Part shown: one piece after another, positions 7,923 to 14,785 of the stretch
Layout: each line of letters opens with the position of its first letter
Numbering within the stretch: position 1 is the stretch's first letter
Assembly: GCA_030706665.1 (NCBI GenBank)
Contig: JAUZOB010000048.1
Coordinates: forward strand, 1 to 14,785
Direction: 5' to 3'
Length of the DNA stretch: 14,785 nucleotides
Source: Bacteroidota bacterium
GTDB lineage: Bacteria > Bacteroidota > Bacteroidia > Bacteroidales > Prolixibacteraceae
Notes under the pieces: generated by a model
Told to the model about the DNA's origin: nothing
Database searches by the model: none
What the model saw: only the letters and a program-made list of their open reading frames with translations
Position numbers and translations under genes: made by a program

Positions 7923-8152
7923 GTTTGAAGACTTTAATTTCTTAATAAAGAACAATATTAGATAAAATAAATTTCTTTAGTTACTACTTAATCTAAAATT
8001 GTTTCGTGCGGAGTAGAACTTGTTTAAGGGGATAGAGGAAAATTGTGAATTGATAACAATATCGGTTTCTTGTGTCGGGGAGATAAATACTATTACCGAA
8101 TTTCAAAAAGAGACATATGACGGGTGACAATGATTTATTTAAATTTCTGATC

Positions 8153-8476
8153 TTAGACTGTGTCGAATATCATGGTTTGGTATGAAATGTGAAACCACTC
8201 TTGAAATAATTTGTAAGTTAATGGAGAGGGCCATTCTGTTTTGTCTGTACACCAGTCGAATAATTCATTTCTGAAGAACGTTTGGAAATTCTTCTTCATC
8301 CATTGTTCATATTCTTCCTGATTCTGTTGTTCGGGAATTAAATAAACCGTGGCATGATCATGTGAGAAAGGTTTCTCCGGACATTCAACAGGCTCGCCCT
8401 GATAGATGTAATTCACCCATTCGTATAACGGTTTCTTTGGTTCCAATATCAATGCGTTCCGATTTATACTCTTCAT
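8153..8476 (-). CDS. Conserved hypothetical protein, 107 aa
   Basis: I cannot assign a function. The sequence looks like a real, compact soluble protein with no signal peptide or membrane segment. The N-terminus NRNALILEPKKPLYEWVNYI, the central TVYLIPE, and the C-terminal WCTDKTEWPSPLTYKLFQEWF followed by MIFD recall a small bacterial family of unknown function that I know only as hypothetical proteins. Many aromatic residues, including several tryptophans, are in the C-terminal half. The frame extends back to TTG 8584 and would then overlap the upstream gene by 50 bp. The only ATG, at 8476, gives the family-like start and leaves a 58-bp gap. It probably forms a two-gene unit with the gene ending at 8535. 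Confidence 0.75.
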   Translation of the reverse strand: MKSINRNALILEPKKPLYEWVNYIYQGEPVECPEKPFSHDHATVYLIPEQQNQEEYEQWMKKNFQTFFRNELFDWCTDKTEWPSPLTYKLFQEWFHISYQTMIFDTV

Positions 8477-8534
8477 CCCGAATAGTGCTTGCTGATAATT
8501 TCCAAAAGCTTTAAACGTAAAAATGTATAGAGGA

Positions 8535-9239
8535 TCATTGTATCCGATCGAGGTAAGAATCTCTGCACTTAATGAGATAATCAAGGTTGATCTTGGTTGA
8601 GTAGATTCTAATTACATCCCGAAGAGTTGAGCCTTTGTAGATTGAGCCCAGAGCTGCATCAAATTTGCCCAACTCCCAGTTGTATTTTACATTCTTTGTG
8701 ATTTCACAGAATTCTTTCCAGTCAAGTTTGCCGGGAATTTCAAAGTAGCCATGAAAGGGTTCGCTGTCGTCAAAGTAGACTCCGTTTATTACTTCTTCAA
8801 TCAGGAAGAATTTAATTAGCTTAATGACAGAAATTTCCTTTTCTGAAATGGGATTCTCATATAACATCATGATGCCTTCTTCTTCAAAAGCTTGTTGAAT
8901 ATCGGGAATTTCATCATAATGTTTGATGTGTCTTATCCTTACTGTGTTATACCATTTCTGAGGCATTGTAACGTATGCCTTTGCTGCTTCAAATATGAGT
9001 TGATATTTATGTCTGATTTTTTGTGTTGCTCTTATAATTTCATCCCATCCATAGTTCCCATTCAGCACCAAATAGATATATACGGGCATAGTGTCACCCT
9101 TTTCGTCCTCATAAAATCCGGGGAACGGTTCGATTGCTTCAAAAACTAAAGAGTCGGGAAGCTTGTTGTCTGTGAGGGTAAAGAGAGTTTCCTCTTTAGC
9201 TAATGTGCCAAACACCTCGTATACTCTTTTATCTTTCAT
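8535..9239 (-). CDS. Hypothetical protein, 234 aa, with an internal duplication
   Basis: I do not recognise a named family. The protein is acidic and aromatic-rich, with no signal peptide or clear membrane segment, so it is probably cytoplasmic. Two related halves can be seen. EPFPGFYE (37-44) corresponds to EPFHGYFE (160-167); WDE (65-67) to WKE (174-176); TQKIR (72-76) to TKNVK (181-185); and FEAA (83-86) to FDAA (193-196). The first copy has an extra 14 or so residues between the EPF motif and the tryptophan. The ATG at 9239 is the natural start. The frame ends 58 bp before the 107-aa gene on the same strand, and the pair is flanked by unrelated genes on both sides. The protein could be a tandem repeat of a small domain. 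Codon use looks like that of its neighbours. Confidence 0.8.
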   Translation of the reverse strand: MKDKRVYEVFGTLAKEETLFTLTDNKLPDSLVFEAIEPFPGFYEDEKGDTMPVYIYLVLNGNYGWDEIIRATQKIRHKYQLIFEAAKAYVTMPQKWYNTVRIRHIKHYDEIPDIQQAFEEEGIMMLYENPISEKEISVIKLIKFFLIEEVINGVYFDDSEPFHGYFEIPGKLDWKEFCEITKNVKYNWELGKFDAALGSIYKGSTLRDVIRIYSTKINLDYLIKCRDSYLDRIQ

Positions 9240-9326
9240 GGATGGTAATGTTTAACGTTTGGGCTTCATGTTATCAGGACACTAATGAAAGAGCATTCCT
9301 TTTTTTCTATTATAACATTTTGTTTA

Positions 9327-9334
9327 TAAGTTTG
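9327..9334 (+). promoter_or_regulatory. Candidate Bacteroidetes -7 promoter element for the metallopeptidase gene
   Basis: TAAGTTTG matches the Bacteroidetes -7 consensus TAnnTTTG exactly and would place transcription start roughly 60 bp before ATG 9404. At the expected -33 position there is only a T-run, not a clear TTTG. Matches to this motif arise by chance in AT-rich DNA, so support is modest. Confidence 0.3.
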
Positions 9335-9364
9335 TTTCATAAAATATGAGAATTCTTTAAGTTG

Positions 9365-9390
9365 TCGGATTATTTCTATTTTTAATCCGA
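9365..9390. repeat. 8-bp inverted repeat just before the metallopeptidase start
   Basis: TCGGATTA at 9365-9372 and TAATCCGA at 9383-9390 are exact reverse complements around a 10-nt loop. The right arm ends 13 bases before ATG 9404, downstream of the promoter candidate, so it would be in the 5' leader. It could be an operator half-site pair or a leader hairpin. No T-run follows, so it is not an intrinsic terminator. Confidence 0.5.
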
Positions 9391-9403
9391 ATTTCAGGAA
9401 ACT

Positions 9404-10123
9404 ATGAAACAAGTAAAAAGAACAATAGAACGGATTGGTGAGGTGATATTTGTGAAAAGTTCAAGATCTACGAACCTGAGGGTTAGTGTACGACCGGGAC
9501 ATCCGGTGAGAGTGTCGGCTCCTGCTCATGTTACGGATTCTTATGTCATGAACTTTTTAAAAGAAAAAGAGAGTTGGATCGTTTCTCAGCAGCAAAAGTT
9601 TAGTCAGAAGATGATGACTTTCCTTCCTGAAACTGATTTTAAAACCAAAATGCATCAACTGATTATTGTTCCTAATGTGATGAGAAGAACGGTTGAGGCA
9701 ACAATAGCAAAAGGAGAGATCAGGGTTTTGGTTCCCCGGAATTTGAAGGTTGAAGACGAACGGGTTCAGGCGTTTATAAAGAAGGTAATTGTAGAAACCT
9801 TGCGACGGGAAGCTAAGTCTGTTATTCCGCTATTGGTTGAAGATATGGCAAAGAAGTTCAATTTTCGATACAATCAAGTTGTCATAAAGAATGTTCATTC
9901 AAAGTGGGGAAGTTGCTCCGGTAGTAATAATCTGAACTTTAATCTGCATTTGATGCGACTTCCGGATGAACTGATTCAATATGTGGTTTTACATGAGTTA
10001 GTACACACTGTTGAGAAAAATCATGGCCCCGGATTTTGGCATCTTTTGGATAAAGTATCCGGAGATGCAAAACGACTGGATCGAGAACTTAAGAAGTTCA
10101 GGGTTGAGTTTATCGAAGTATAG
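9404..10123 (+). CDS. YgjP-like zinc metallopeptidase domain protein (formerly DUF45)
   Basis: Predicted zinc-dependent peptidase of the YgjP/SprT-like superfamily. The 239 residues match the usual family length. Seen: an N-terminal beta-rich part (about 10-110, with RSTNLRVSVRPGHPVRVSAP) and the metallopeptidase part with KWGSCS at 167-172, LNFNLHLMRLP at 177-187, and the zinc motif HELVH (197-201) with Glu198 as general base. The third ligand is probably His207 in the family sequence KNHGPGFW. All the residues expected for an active enzyme are present. There is no signal peptide, so it is cytoplasmic. The substrate of these proteins is not established; E. coli YgjP is a conserved relative. 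It is a single gene, divergent from the hypothetical pair and 317 bp ahead of dgt on the same strand. Confidence 0.93.
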   Translation: MKQVKRTIERIGEVIFVKSSRSTNLRVSVRPGHPVRVSAPAHVTDSYVMNFLKEKESWIVSQQQKFSQKMMTFLPETDFKTKMHQLIIVPNVMRRTVEATIAKGEIRVLVPRNLKVEDERVQAFIKKVIVETLRREAKSVIPLLVEDMAKKFNFRYNQVVIKNVHSKWGSCSGSNNLNFNLHLMRLPDELIQYVVLHELVHTVEKNHGPGFWHLLDKVSGDAKRLDRELKKFRVEFIEV

Positions 10124-10440
10124 GAATAGATTGGTTTCGCATCTTGAAGATAAATGAATCCCGCTTGTTTCCGGTCGCAAAGAATTATGAGAGAAGATCG
10201 TAGTTTAATATGTCGGGAGTTGATCTTTGCCCGGTTCTCCTTATTGTTAAATCCAGCGGATCTGATTGCAATTTTTTAGAATATCTGATCTTGTAGAATC
10301 CTTCCTCTCAGGTGTGATCCGTTCATGGTAGAACTGCAAGAATCCGTGAAAATAGTAAATCGTGATCTCTTAATTTAATTTCTTCGGATTTCAATAAATT
10401 AGTGTATTTTCATTTTGTTTTATTTTAATCTGCTTCAAGA
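10124..10440. other. 317-bp intergenic region before dgt
   Basis: I see no gene and no convincing terminator for the metallopeptidase gene. Short complementary segments occur (AAGATC near 10194 and GATCTT near 10222), but no T-run follows them. The last 60 bp before dgt are very AT-rich and probably include its promoter, although I cannot place a good TAnnTTTG box. Confidence 0.5.
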
Positions 10441-11790
10441 ATGAACTGGGAAAAGCTTATATCTTCCAAACGTCTGGGGATGGAAGAGTTATATCGTGAA
10501 AATCGCATTGATGATCGTTCTGAGTTTCAACGTGATTATGACCGGATTATCTTTTGTTCTCCATTTCGAAGACTCCAGAATAAGACTCAGGTATTTCCTT
10601 TGCCAGGAAGCATTTTTGTCCATAATCGTTTAACTCATACCCTGGAAGTCGCAAGTGTGGGACGTTCTTTGGGCTCAATCCTTGCATCGAAGCTTATTGA
10701 GTCGGGTGAGGCAGATTTGAATAAAGTTGGAGAAATTGGTTCTGTTGTTGGGGCAGCCTGTCTTGCACATGACTTGGGAAATCCTCCTTTCGGTCATTCC
10801 GGAGAAGATGGCATTTCGGAGTTCTTTACGAATGGGGCAGGATTGCAATATCAATCTCTTCTGGATGAGAAAGAGTGGTCGGATCTGACCTGCTTTGACG
10901 GCAATGCAAATGCTTTTAGAATTCTGACACATCAGTTCAAAGGAAGAAGACCCGGAGGTTTTGCTTTGACTTATTCGACATTGGCATCCATTGTGAAATA
11001 TCCTTTTGAATCGATTGAAGCTTCCCCTGATAAAAAGAAATTCGGATTTTTCCAATCCGAAAAGGATATCTTTCTCAATGTAGCTCATGAATTGGGGTTG
11101 ATTGGAGTCAATGAAGATCCCGTGCGTTTTAATCGGCATCCATTGGTTTACCTGGTTGAAGCCGCTGATGATATCTGTTATCAGGTAATGGATATTGAAG
11201 ATGCTTATAAGCTCAAGATTCTTAGTTATGAGAAAACGCGCGATTTGTTTCTGAATTTTTATGATGAATCGGCAGAAGAAGCAAAAATTGGACGAATAAA
11301 GGATATTCTGAATCGTGTTACGGACCCGAATGAACAGATTGCTTTTTTACGTGCCGGAGTCATTAATCAACTTACCAATGCCTGTTCTACTATCTTTTGG
11401 GATAATCGTACTGATATCCTAAATGGGGTTTTTGAAGGAACGCTTATTAAGAGACTTGAAGGAAAACTGTCGTTGGCAATGAATCAGGTACAGCAGCTTT
11501 CGTTTGATCAGATTTATAATCATTCTTCGGTTGTTCAGATTGAAATTGCCGGTTTCAGAATCATGGGAACTTTGATGGAGGAATTGTCTCAGGCATTAAT
11601 GCAACCGAAACTCAATTACTCTAAAAAGTTGATCTCTTTAATCCCGGAGCAATATCTTAAAGTGGGTGCAACGAATTATGAGAAACTACAGTCAGTTGTG
11701 GATTTCGTCTCAGGAATGACAGATCTCTATGCTCTGGACCTTTATCGTAAGCTTAAAGGAATCAGTGTCCCCGGTTTACGCGAACGATAA
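10441..11790 (+). CDS. dgt: dNTP triphosphohydrolase (dGTPase-like HD-domain protein)
   Basis: Splits dNTPs, classically dGTP, into deoxynucleoside and triphosphate, and so affects nucleotide pools; cytoplasmic. The 449 residues are a normal length. The N-terminus has the family sequence SEFQRDYDRIIFCSPFRRLQ (28-47). HD-domain metal ligands are visible: His66 in NRLTHTLEV, His110-Asp111 in AHDLGNPPFGHSGE, and the aspartate in EAADDICY (about 243). FDGNANAFRIL (152-162), typical of the dGTPase group, is also present. The true preferred nucleotide cannot be told from sequence. ATG 10441 is the first plausible start and no strong Shine-Dalgarno sequence precedes it. It is convergent with ppk1; the 243-bp gap (11791-12033) holds no gene and no terminator I can support. 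Frames in the reverse strand within this gene are shadows. Confidence 0.96.
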   Translation: MNWEKLISSKRLGMEELYRENRIDDRSEFQRDYDRIIFCSPFRRLQNKTQVFPLPGSIFVHNRLTHTLEVASVGRSLGSILASKLIESGEADLNKVGEIGSVVGAACLAHDLGNPPFGHSGEDGISEFFTNGAGLQYQSLLDEKEWSDLTCFDGNANAFRILTHQFKGRRPGGFALTYSTLASIVKYPFESIEASPDKKKFGFFQSEKDIFLNVAHELGLIGVNEDPVRFNRHPLVYLVEAADDICYQVMDIEDAYKLKILSYEKTRDLFLNFYDESAEEAKIGRIKDILNRVTDPNEQIAFLRAGVINQLTNACSTIFWDNRTDILNGVFEGTLIKRLEGKLSLAMNQVQQLSFDQIYNHSSVVQIEIAGFRIMGTLMEELSQALMQPKLNYSKKLISLIPEQYLKVGATNYEKLQSVVDFVSGMTDLYALDLYRKLKGISVPGLRER

Positions 11791-12033
11791 ATATGAGTGT
11801 GTCGTTTCTTCGCCAGTAGCTGGCTGCGGAAATTATAATTTACGAAATATGTTTGTTTGGCAGACAAAAAAAGAAACTGCTTGCCGCATTTTGAATGATC
11901 AATTTTTCAGATAATCACCTCCTTGTATGACATCGAATTGTAAGCTGTGCTTATGCAAGAAACCTTTGAAAACCTTGCCAGACCTGTTAAAAGGGTCGGT
12001 ATTCCTTATTTGAAAAGAATCGCTGATGAATAC

Positions 12034-14121
12034 TTATTTCTTCGGTACATCCGTTTTCTTATCCGGATTGTGAATGTTTCTCAAGTAATTGTAGTATTCT
12101 TCCTGACTTCGGATTTTTCTGCTTGAAGACGTACGGCAATAGCGATTTGAAAGATCATAGTCTAAGATGCGAGCTTTTTGGTTATCTTTTAGCTGAATCT
12201 CAAGTTGTGCTTTTAATTCCCGCTTGATTTCACTATCGTAAATCGGACAAGCAACTTCTATCCTTCGATTCAGATTACGTGGCATCCAGTCGGCGGATGA
12301 GATAAAAAGACGTTCGTTGCCTCCATTGCCAAAAAGCATAATGCGTGAGTGTTCCAGATATTTGTCAACAATGCTGATGGCATAAATGTTGTCACTTAAT
12401 CCCGGAATGCCAGGAATCAGGGAACAGGCTCCCCGGATGATTAGCTTGATTTGGACACCTGCAATACTGGCATCGTAAAGCTTGTCAATCATTCCCGGAT
12501 CGACCAGACTATTCATTTTTATAATCATATAGGCTGGCTTCCCGACTCGGGCAAGTGCAATTTCTTTGTCAATTAATTTTTCAAAGAATTCACGCATCCT
12601 AAAGGGGCTAACGATCAAATGTTCGTAAATGAAATGTTTGTAATTGTGTTTGAAGAATTCAAAGACTTTGGCTACTTCGTTAGAAATTCTGGGATCGGAT
12701 GTAAACAATCCTTCGTCTGCATAGATGCGTGCAGTCCCTTCATGAAAGTTTCCGGTTCCGATATAGGCGTAATATTTCATTTTGCCTTCTTCTAATCTTG
12801 AAATCAATGCAAGCTTGCTGTGTACTTTTAGCCCAAGAACTCCGTTAATTACCTGAACTCCCTCTTCCTGTAGTTTATTTGACCAGTAGATATTTGCTTC
12901 TTCGTCAAACCGGGCTTGCAATTCGATGATTACAGTTACCTTCTTCCCGTTTCTGGCAGCATTTAGAAGCGTATTCACTATTTTGGAATAAGTTGCCACC
13001 CGATAAAGTGTAATTGCAATTTCTTTTACGTTTGGATCGATTGCCGCTTCACGAATCAGGTTTATCAGATTATAAAAGTTCTGATAAGGATAATGCAGAA
13101 TAATATCCCGTTGACTTATTTTCTTTAAAATGCTTCGGTGAGGGGGCAAATAGCGGTTTGGAAGCTGCTTCGTGCTCTGATAATAGTGATGAGATTCCCC
13201 GATTTCAGGGAAATCCATAAAGTCCTTATGATTATGGTAACGACCTCCGGGTATTATACTGTCATTCCTCCGCAGTTTCATCCTCTTTAAAAGATAGAGC
13301 AGCAAATCTTCCGGAATCTTTTTGTCATAAACCATTCTTACCGGCGATCCTTTCTTCCTTTTTTTCAGACTGCTCCCGATTGTTTCTAACAGACTCTTAG
13401 ATATATCATCATCGATGTCGAGTTCTGCATCACGGGTAATTTTGAATGCATAGGCTTCAATCTTATCATAGTCGAAAATGGGAAATAAATCGTCAAGACA
13501 GTAACGGATCACATCGTCAAGGAGAATAACGGATTTGCCGGTACGCTTCTCGGGGAGTACCAAAAAACGTGATGCTGATCTGTCCGGAATACGTACCAAA
13601 GAATAAGTGCTTAGCTCGGGTTGGTCTGTTTGCGATAGTTTCACTGCAAGATAAACAGAACGATCGCGAAGCATTGGAAATTCCCTGGTTTGCTTTAACA
13701 TGATCGGAACAAGGGTCGGCAGTATCCTTTCGTTAAAATAGACCCTGACATAATGCCCCTGTGCTTTGCTAAGTTGCTTCTCATTCAGGAAAAAAATCTT
13801 ATTTCCGGCCAGCTCTTTTACAATCTGATCATATATCTCATCAAATTTCTTTTGGTGGTTTAGAACGGTCTCTTCAATTTTCTCATGAAGTTGCAAGGGG
13901 GTATAGTTTCCCAATAGAGCATCTTCTTCAATATTGTGTTGCACCATTCTTTTTACTGTCGCTACACGAACCCGGAAAAACTCATCCAGGTTATTTGAGA
14001 AGATCCCAAGAAATCGTAACCGTTCCAAAAGGGGGACATTGGGGTCGGCTGCTTCCTGTAATACGCGTTCGTTAAAGGATAGCCAGCTGATCTCTCTGTT
14101 TATGTACTTTTCTTTTGGCAT
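12034..14121 (-). CDS. ppk1: Polyphosphate kinase 1
   Basis: Reversibly transfers the gamma-phosphate of ATP onto a growing inorganic polyphosphate chain; cytoplasmic or membrane-associated in known cases. The 695 residues match the family. The N domain opens with YINREISWLSFNERVLQEA and has FSNNLDEFFRVRVA (about 41-54). The head domain covers about 110-320. The two phospholipase-D-like C domains follow: C1 has YRVATYSKIVNTL (373-385), ELQARFDEEANI (400-411) and the autophosphorylated histidine, His434, in LKVHSKLAL, then YIGTGNFHEGTARIYADEG; C2 has the second conserved histidine, His591, in YLEHSRIMLFGNG, then RLFISSADWMPRNLNRRIEV. All catalytic residues appear intact. The start is secured by an AGGAGG sequence 6 nt upstream of the ATG. 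No ppx neighbour is in the window. Confidence 0.98.
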   Translation of the reverse strand: MPKEKYINREISWLSFNERVLQEAADPNVPLLERLRFLGIFSNNLDEFFRVRVATVKRMVQHNIEEDALLGNYTPLQLHEKIEETVLNHQKKFDEIYDQIVKELAGNKIFFLNEKQLSKAQGHYVRVYFNERILPTLVPIMLKQTREFPMLRDRSVYLAVKLSQTDQPELSTYSLVRIPDRSASRFLVLPEKRTGKSVILLDDVIRYCLDDLFPIFDYDKIEAYAFKITRDAELDIDDDISKSLLETIGSSLKKRKKGSPVRMVYDKKIPEDLLLYLLKRMKLRRNDSIIPGGRYHNHKDFMDFPEIGESHHYYQSTKQLPNRYLPPHRSILKKISQRDIILHYPYQNFYNLINLIREAAIDPNVKEIAITLYRVATYSKIVNTLLNAARNGKKVTVIIELQARFDEEANIYWSNKLQEEGVQVINGVLGLKVHSKLALISRLEEGKMKYYAYIGTGNFHEGTARIYADEGLFTSDPRISNEVAKVFEFFKHNYKHFIYEHLIVSPFRMREFFEKLIDKEIALARVGKPAYMIIKMNSLVDPGMIDKLYDASIAGVQIKLIIRGACSLIPGIPGLSDNIYAISIVDKYLEHSRIMLFGNGGNERLFISSADWMPRNLNRRIEVACPIYDSEIKRELKAQLEIQLKDNQKARILDYDLSNRYCRTSSSRKIRSQEEYYNYLRNIHNPDKKTDVPKK

Positions 14122-14127
14122 GATAAT

Positions 14128-14133
14128 CCTCCT
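14128..14133 (-). promoter_or_regulatory. Canonical Shine-Dalgarno sequence of ppk1
   Basis: Minus-strand AGGAGG, 6 nt before the ppk1 ATG. It stands out because most genes in this window, as in Bacteroidetes generally, lack such a site. It fixes the ppk1 start. Confidence 0.8.
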
Positions 14134-14712
14134 CTTGTTTTTTGAAGGGTTATGATTTTATACGTTACAACCATTTACGATGAAAAGATACTATTTTTTT
14201 GCCTATTTATTGTCATAATTTGCCATGTTGATTTTTAATGATTTTTTACCTGAGAGAGTGAGGGAAAGGAGTCTGTTTGCAGAAGAAGTTCTATTAGCAA
14301 GAGCTATCGATACCTGATTTCGTCATTCTGCTATTTTCTTATCCTCTGCAGAGCCTTTGCTTTTCATGCTCTTACGGCAAAGATTGATTCTCAGACTTAT
14401 TGTAAGGATGTTAAAAAAAATTATAGCATATTGAATATATTTGCTAAATTCAATTGCTCTTAAATTATAGTTCGTAGTTTGATTGCTACTATAACTTAAA
14501 AGGACAGAGCCTGATATATGAGGAGTTATTTAAACTTTCTGATGGTTTTAATCATCTAACGTTGAATGGAATGAGTGTTGTGAATTTGATGTTTCCTGAA
14601 TTGAAAACTTTCAAATTCTGAACATACAATTATTCATGAAAGACTTCAAAAATGTGACTCATTAAGAATATGAACAATTATAATACGATGTTTTATTTTA
14701 AAAAGTAATGCT
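14134..14712. other. 579-bp intergenic region between ppk1 and the right-edge gene
   Basis: I see no gene. The longest readable stretches are very short, such as a 13-codon hydrophobic frame from 14518. A perfect TAnnTTTG match, TATATTTG, is at 14436-14443 on the plus strand, with no good -33 box. Just after it lies an imperfect inverted repeat: 14460-14469 with 14490-14499 (one mismatch), and inner GTAG/CTAC at 14474-14477 and 14486-14489. If the promoter were real, this hairpin would lie near the start of a leader of about 260 nt. Support is weak. Confidence 0.45.
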
Positions 14713-14785
14713 ATGGAATTTATATGGTATGTAATATTGGCTTTTTTCCTGTTCTTCTTGTTTGGAATAAGAATCATCAGACCTA
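14713..14785 (+). CDS. N-terminus of a membrane protein, possibly SPFH/band 7 family (cut by the window edge)
   Basis: ATG 14713 opens a frame of 24 codons that is still open at the edge. It begins MEFIWYVIL, continues with a phenylalanine-rich hydrophobic stretch, and ends FGIRIIRP. A single N-terminal hydrophobic segment followed by IRIIRP resembles the start of Bacteroidetes stomatin/prohibitin-like (SPFH) proteins, in which this is followed by a TxRGLIERxGKY-like sequence. Only the first residues are visible, so the family call is a guess and the coding call itself is moderate. Confidence 0.5.
   Translation, partial: MEFIWYVILAFFLFFLFGIRIIRP

Noticed and set aside
7675..7965. Plus-strand 96-codon frame
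   Set aside because: It is the reverse-strand shadow of the twin-arginine signal and Rossmann region of the Gfo/Idh gene.
8477..8584. 36-residue N-terminal extension of the 107-aa protein
   Set aside because: It requires a TTG start and a 50-bp overlap with the preceding gene; the ATG at 8476 gives the family-like start.
10675..11139. Minus-strand 154-codon frame
   Set aside because: It lies wholly inside dgt on the opposite strand; dgt has clear catalytic motifs across this stretch.
11914..11924. Possible fragment of a 16S rRNA 3' end (ATCACCTCCTT)
   Set aside because: Flanking bases do not match rRNA, and Bacteroidetes 16S usually ends AACACCTCC rather than ATCACCTCC.
14518..14559. 13-codon hydrophobic frame
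   Set aside because: Too short, with no ribosome-binding site or conserved context to support it.

Overview
The window looks like chromosomal DNA from a member of the Bacteroidetes, most likely Bacteroidales. Evidence: a SusC/RagA-type TonB-dependent receptor beside an ECF sigma factor and a FecR-type anti-sigma factor with a DUF4974-like C-terminus; AT-rich intergenic DNA; few Shine-Dalgarno sequences; and several matches to the Bacteroidetes -7 promoter motif TAnnTTTG. I see no rRNA, tRNA, CRISPR array, insertion sequence, phage gene or attachment site.

Left part (1-3979, minus strand): a trans-envelope signalling cassette read right to left. It runs ECF sigma factor, FecR-like anti-sigma factor, then a SusC-like outer-membrane transporter whose N-terminal STN domain is the kind that contacts a FecR protein. 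The transporter runs off the left edge, so its SusD partner and any glycoside hydrolases would lie outside. This is the usual head of a polysaccharide or glycan utilisation locus. The gap between the anti-sigma gene and susC holds a perfect 11-bp inverted repeat that may end a short antisense RNA.

Middle part (3980-7922): a 717-bp non-coding gap, then a plus-strand secreted GH20 beta-N-acetylhexosaminidase. A bidirectional terminator separates it from a convergent, TAT-exported Gfo/Idh/MocA family oxidoreductase. Both products should act outside the cytoplasm, and the GH20 could supply amino sugars from glycans imported by the SusC-type system. That link is inferred from proximity only.

Right part (8153-14785): two adjacent minus-strand genes of unknown function, one with an internal duplication; a plus-strand YgjP-like zinc metallopeptidase; a plus-strand dNTP triphosphohydrolase (dgt); a convergent minus-strand polyphosphate kinase (ppk1); a 591-bp gap; and the first 24 codons of a plus-strand membrane protein, possibly of the SPFH/band 7 family. 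These look like ordinary housekeeping genes.

Start sites were revised for four genes where the longest frame begins at TTG. The sigma factor, the Gfo/Idh protein and the 107-aa protein have good internal ATG starts. The anti-sigma gene has no usable ATG and probably starts at GTG. I found no convincing new multi-gene system. The best leads are the candidate antisense RNA at the susC leader, the RBS-masking hairpin at the anti-sigma gene, and the duplicated unknown protein.
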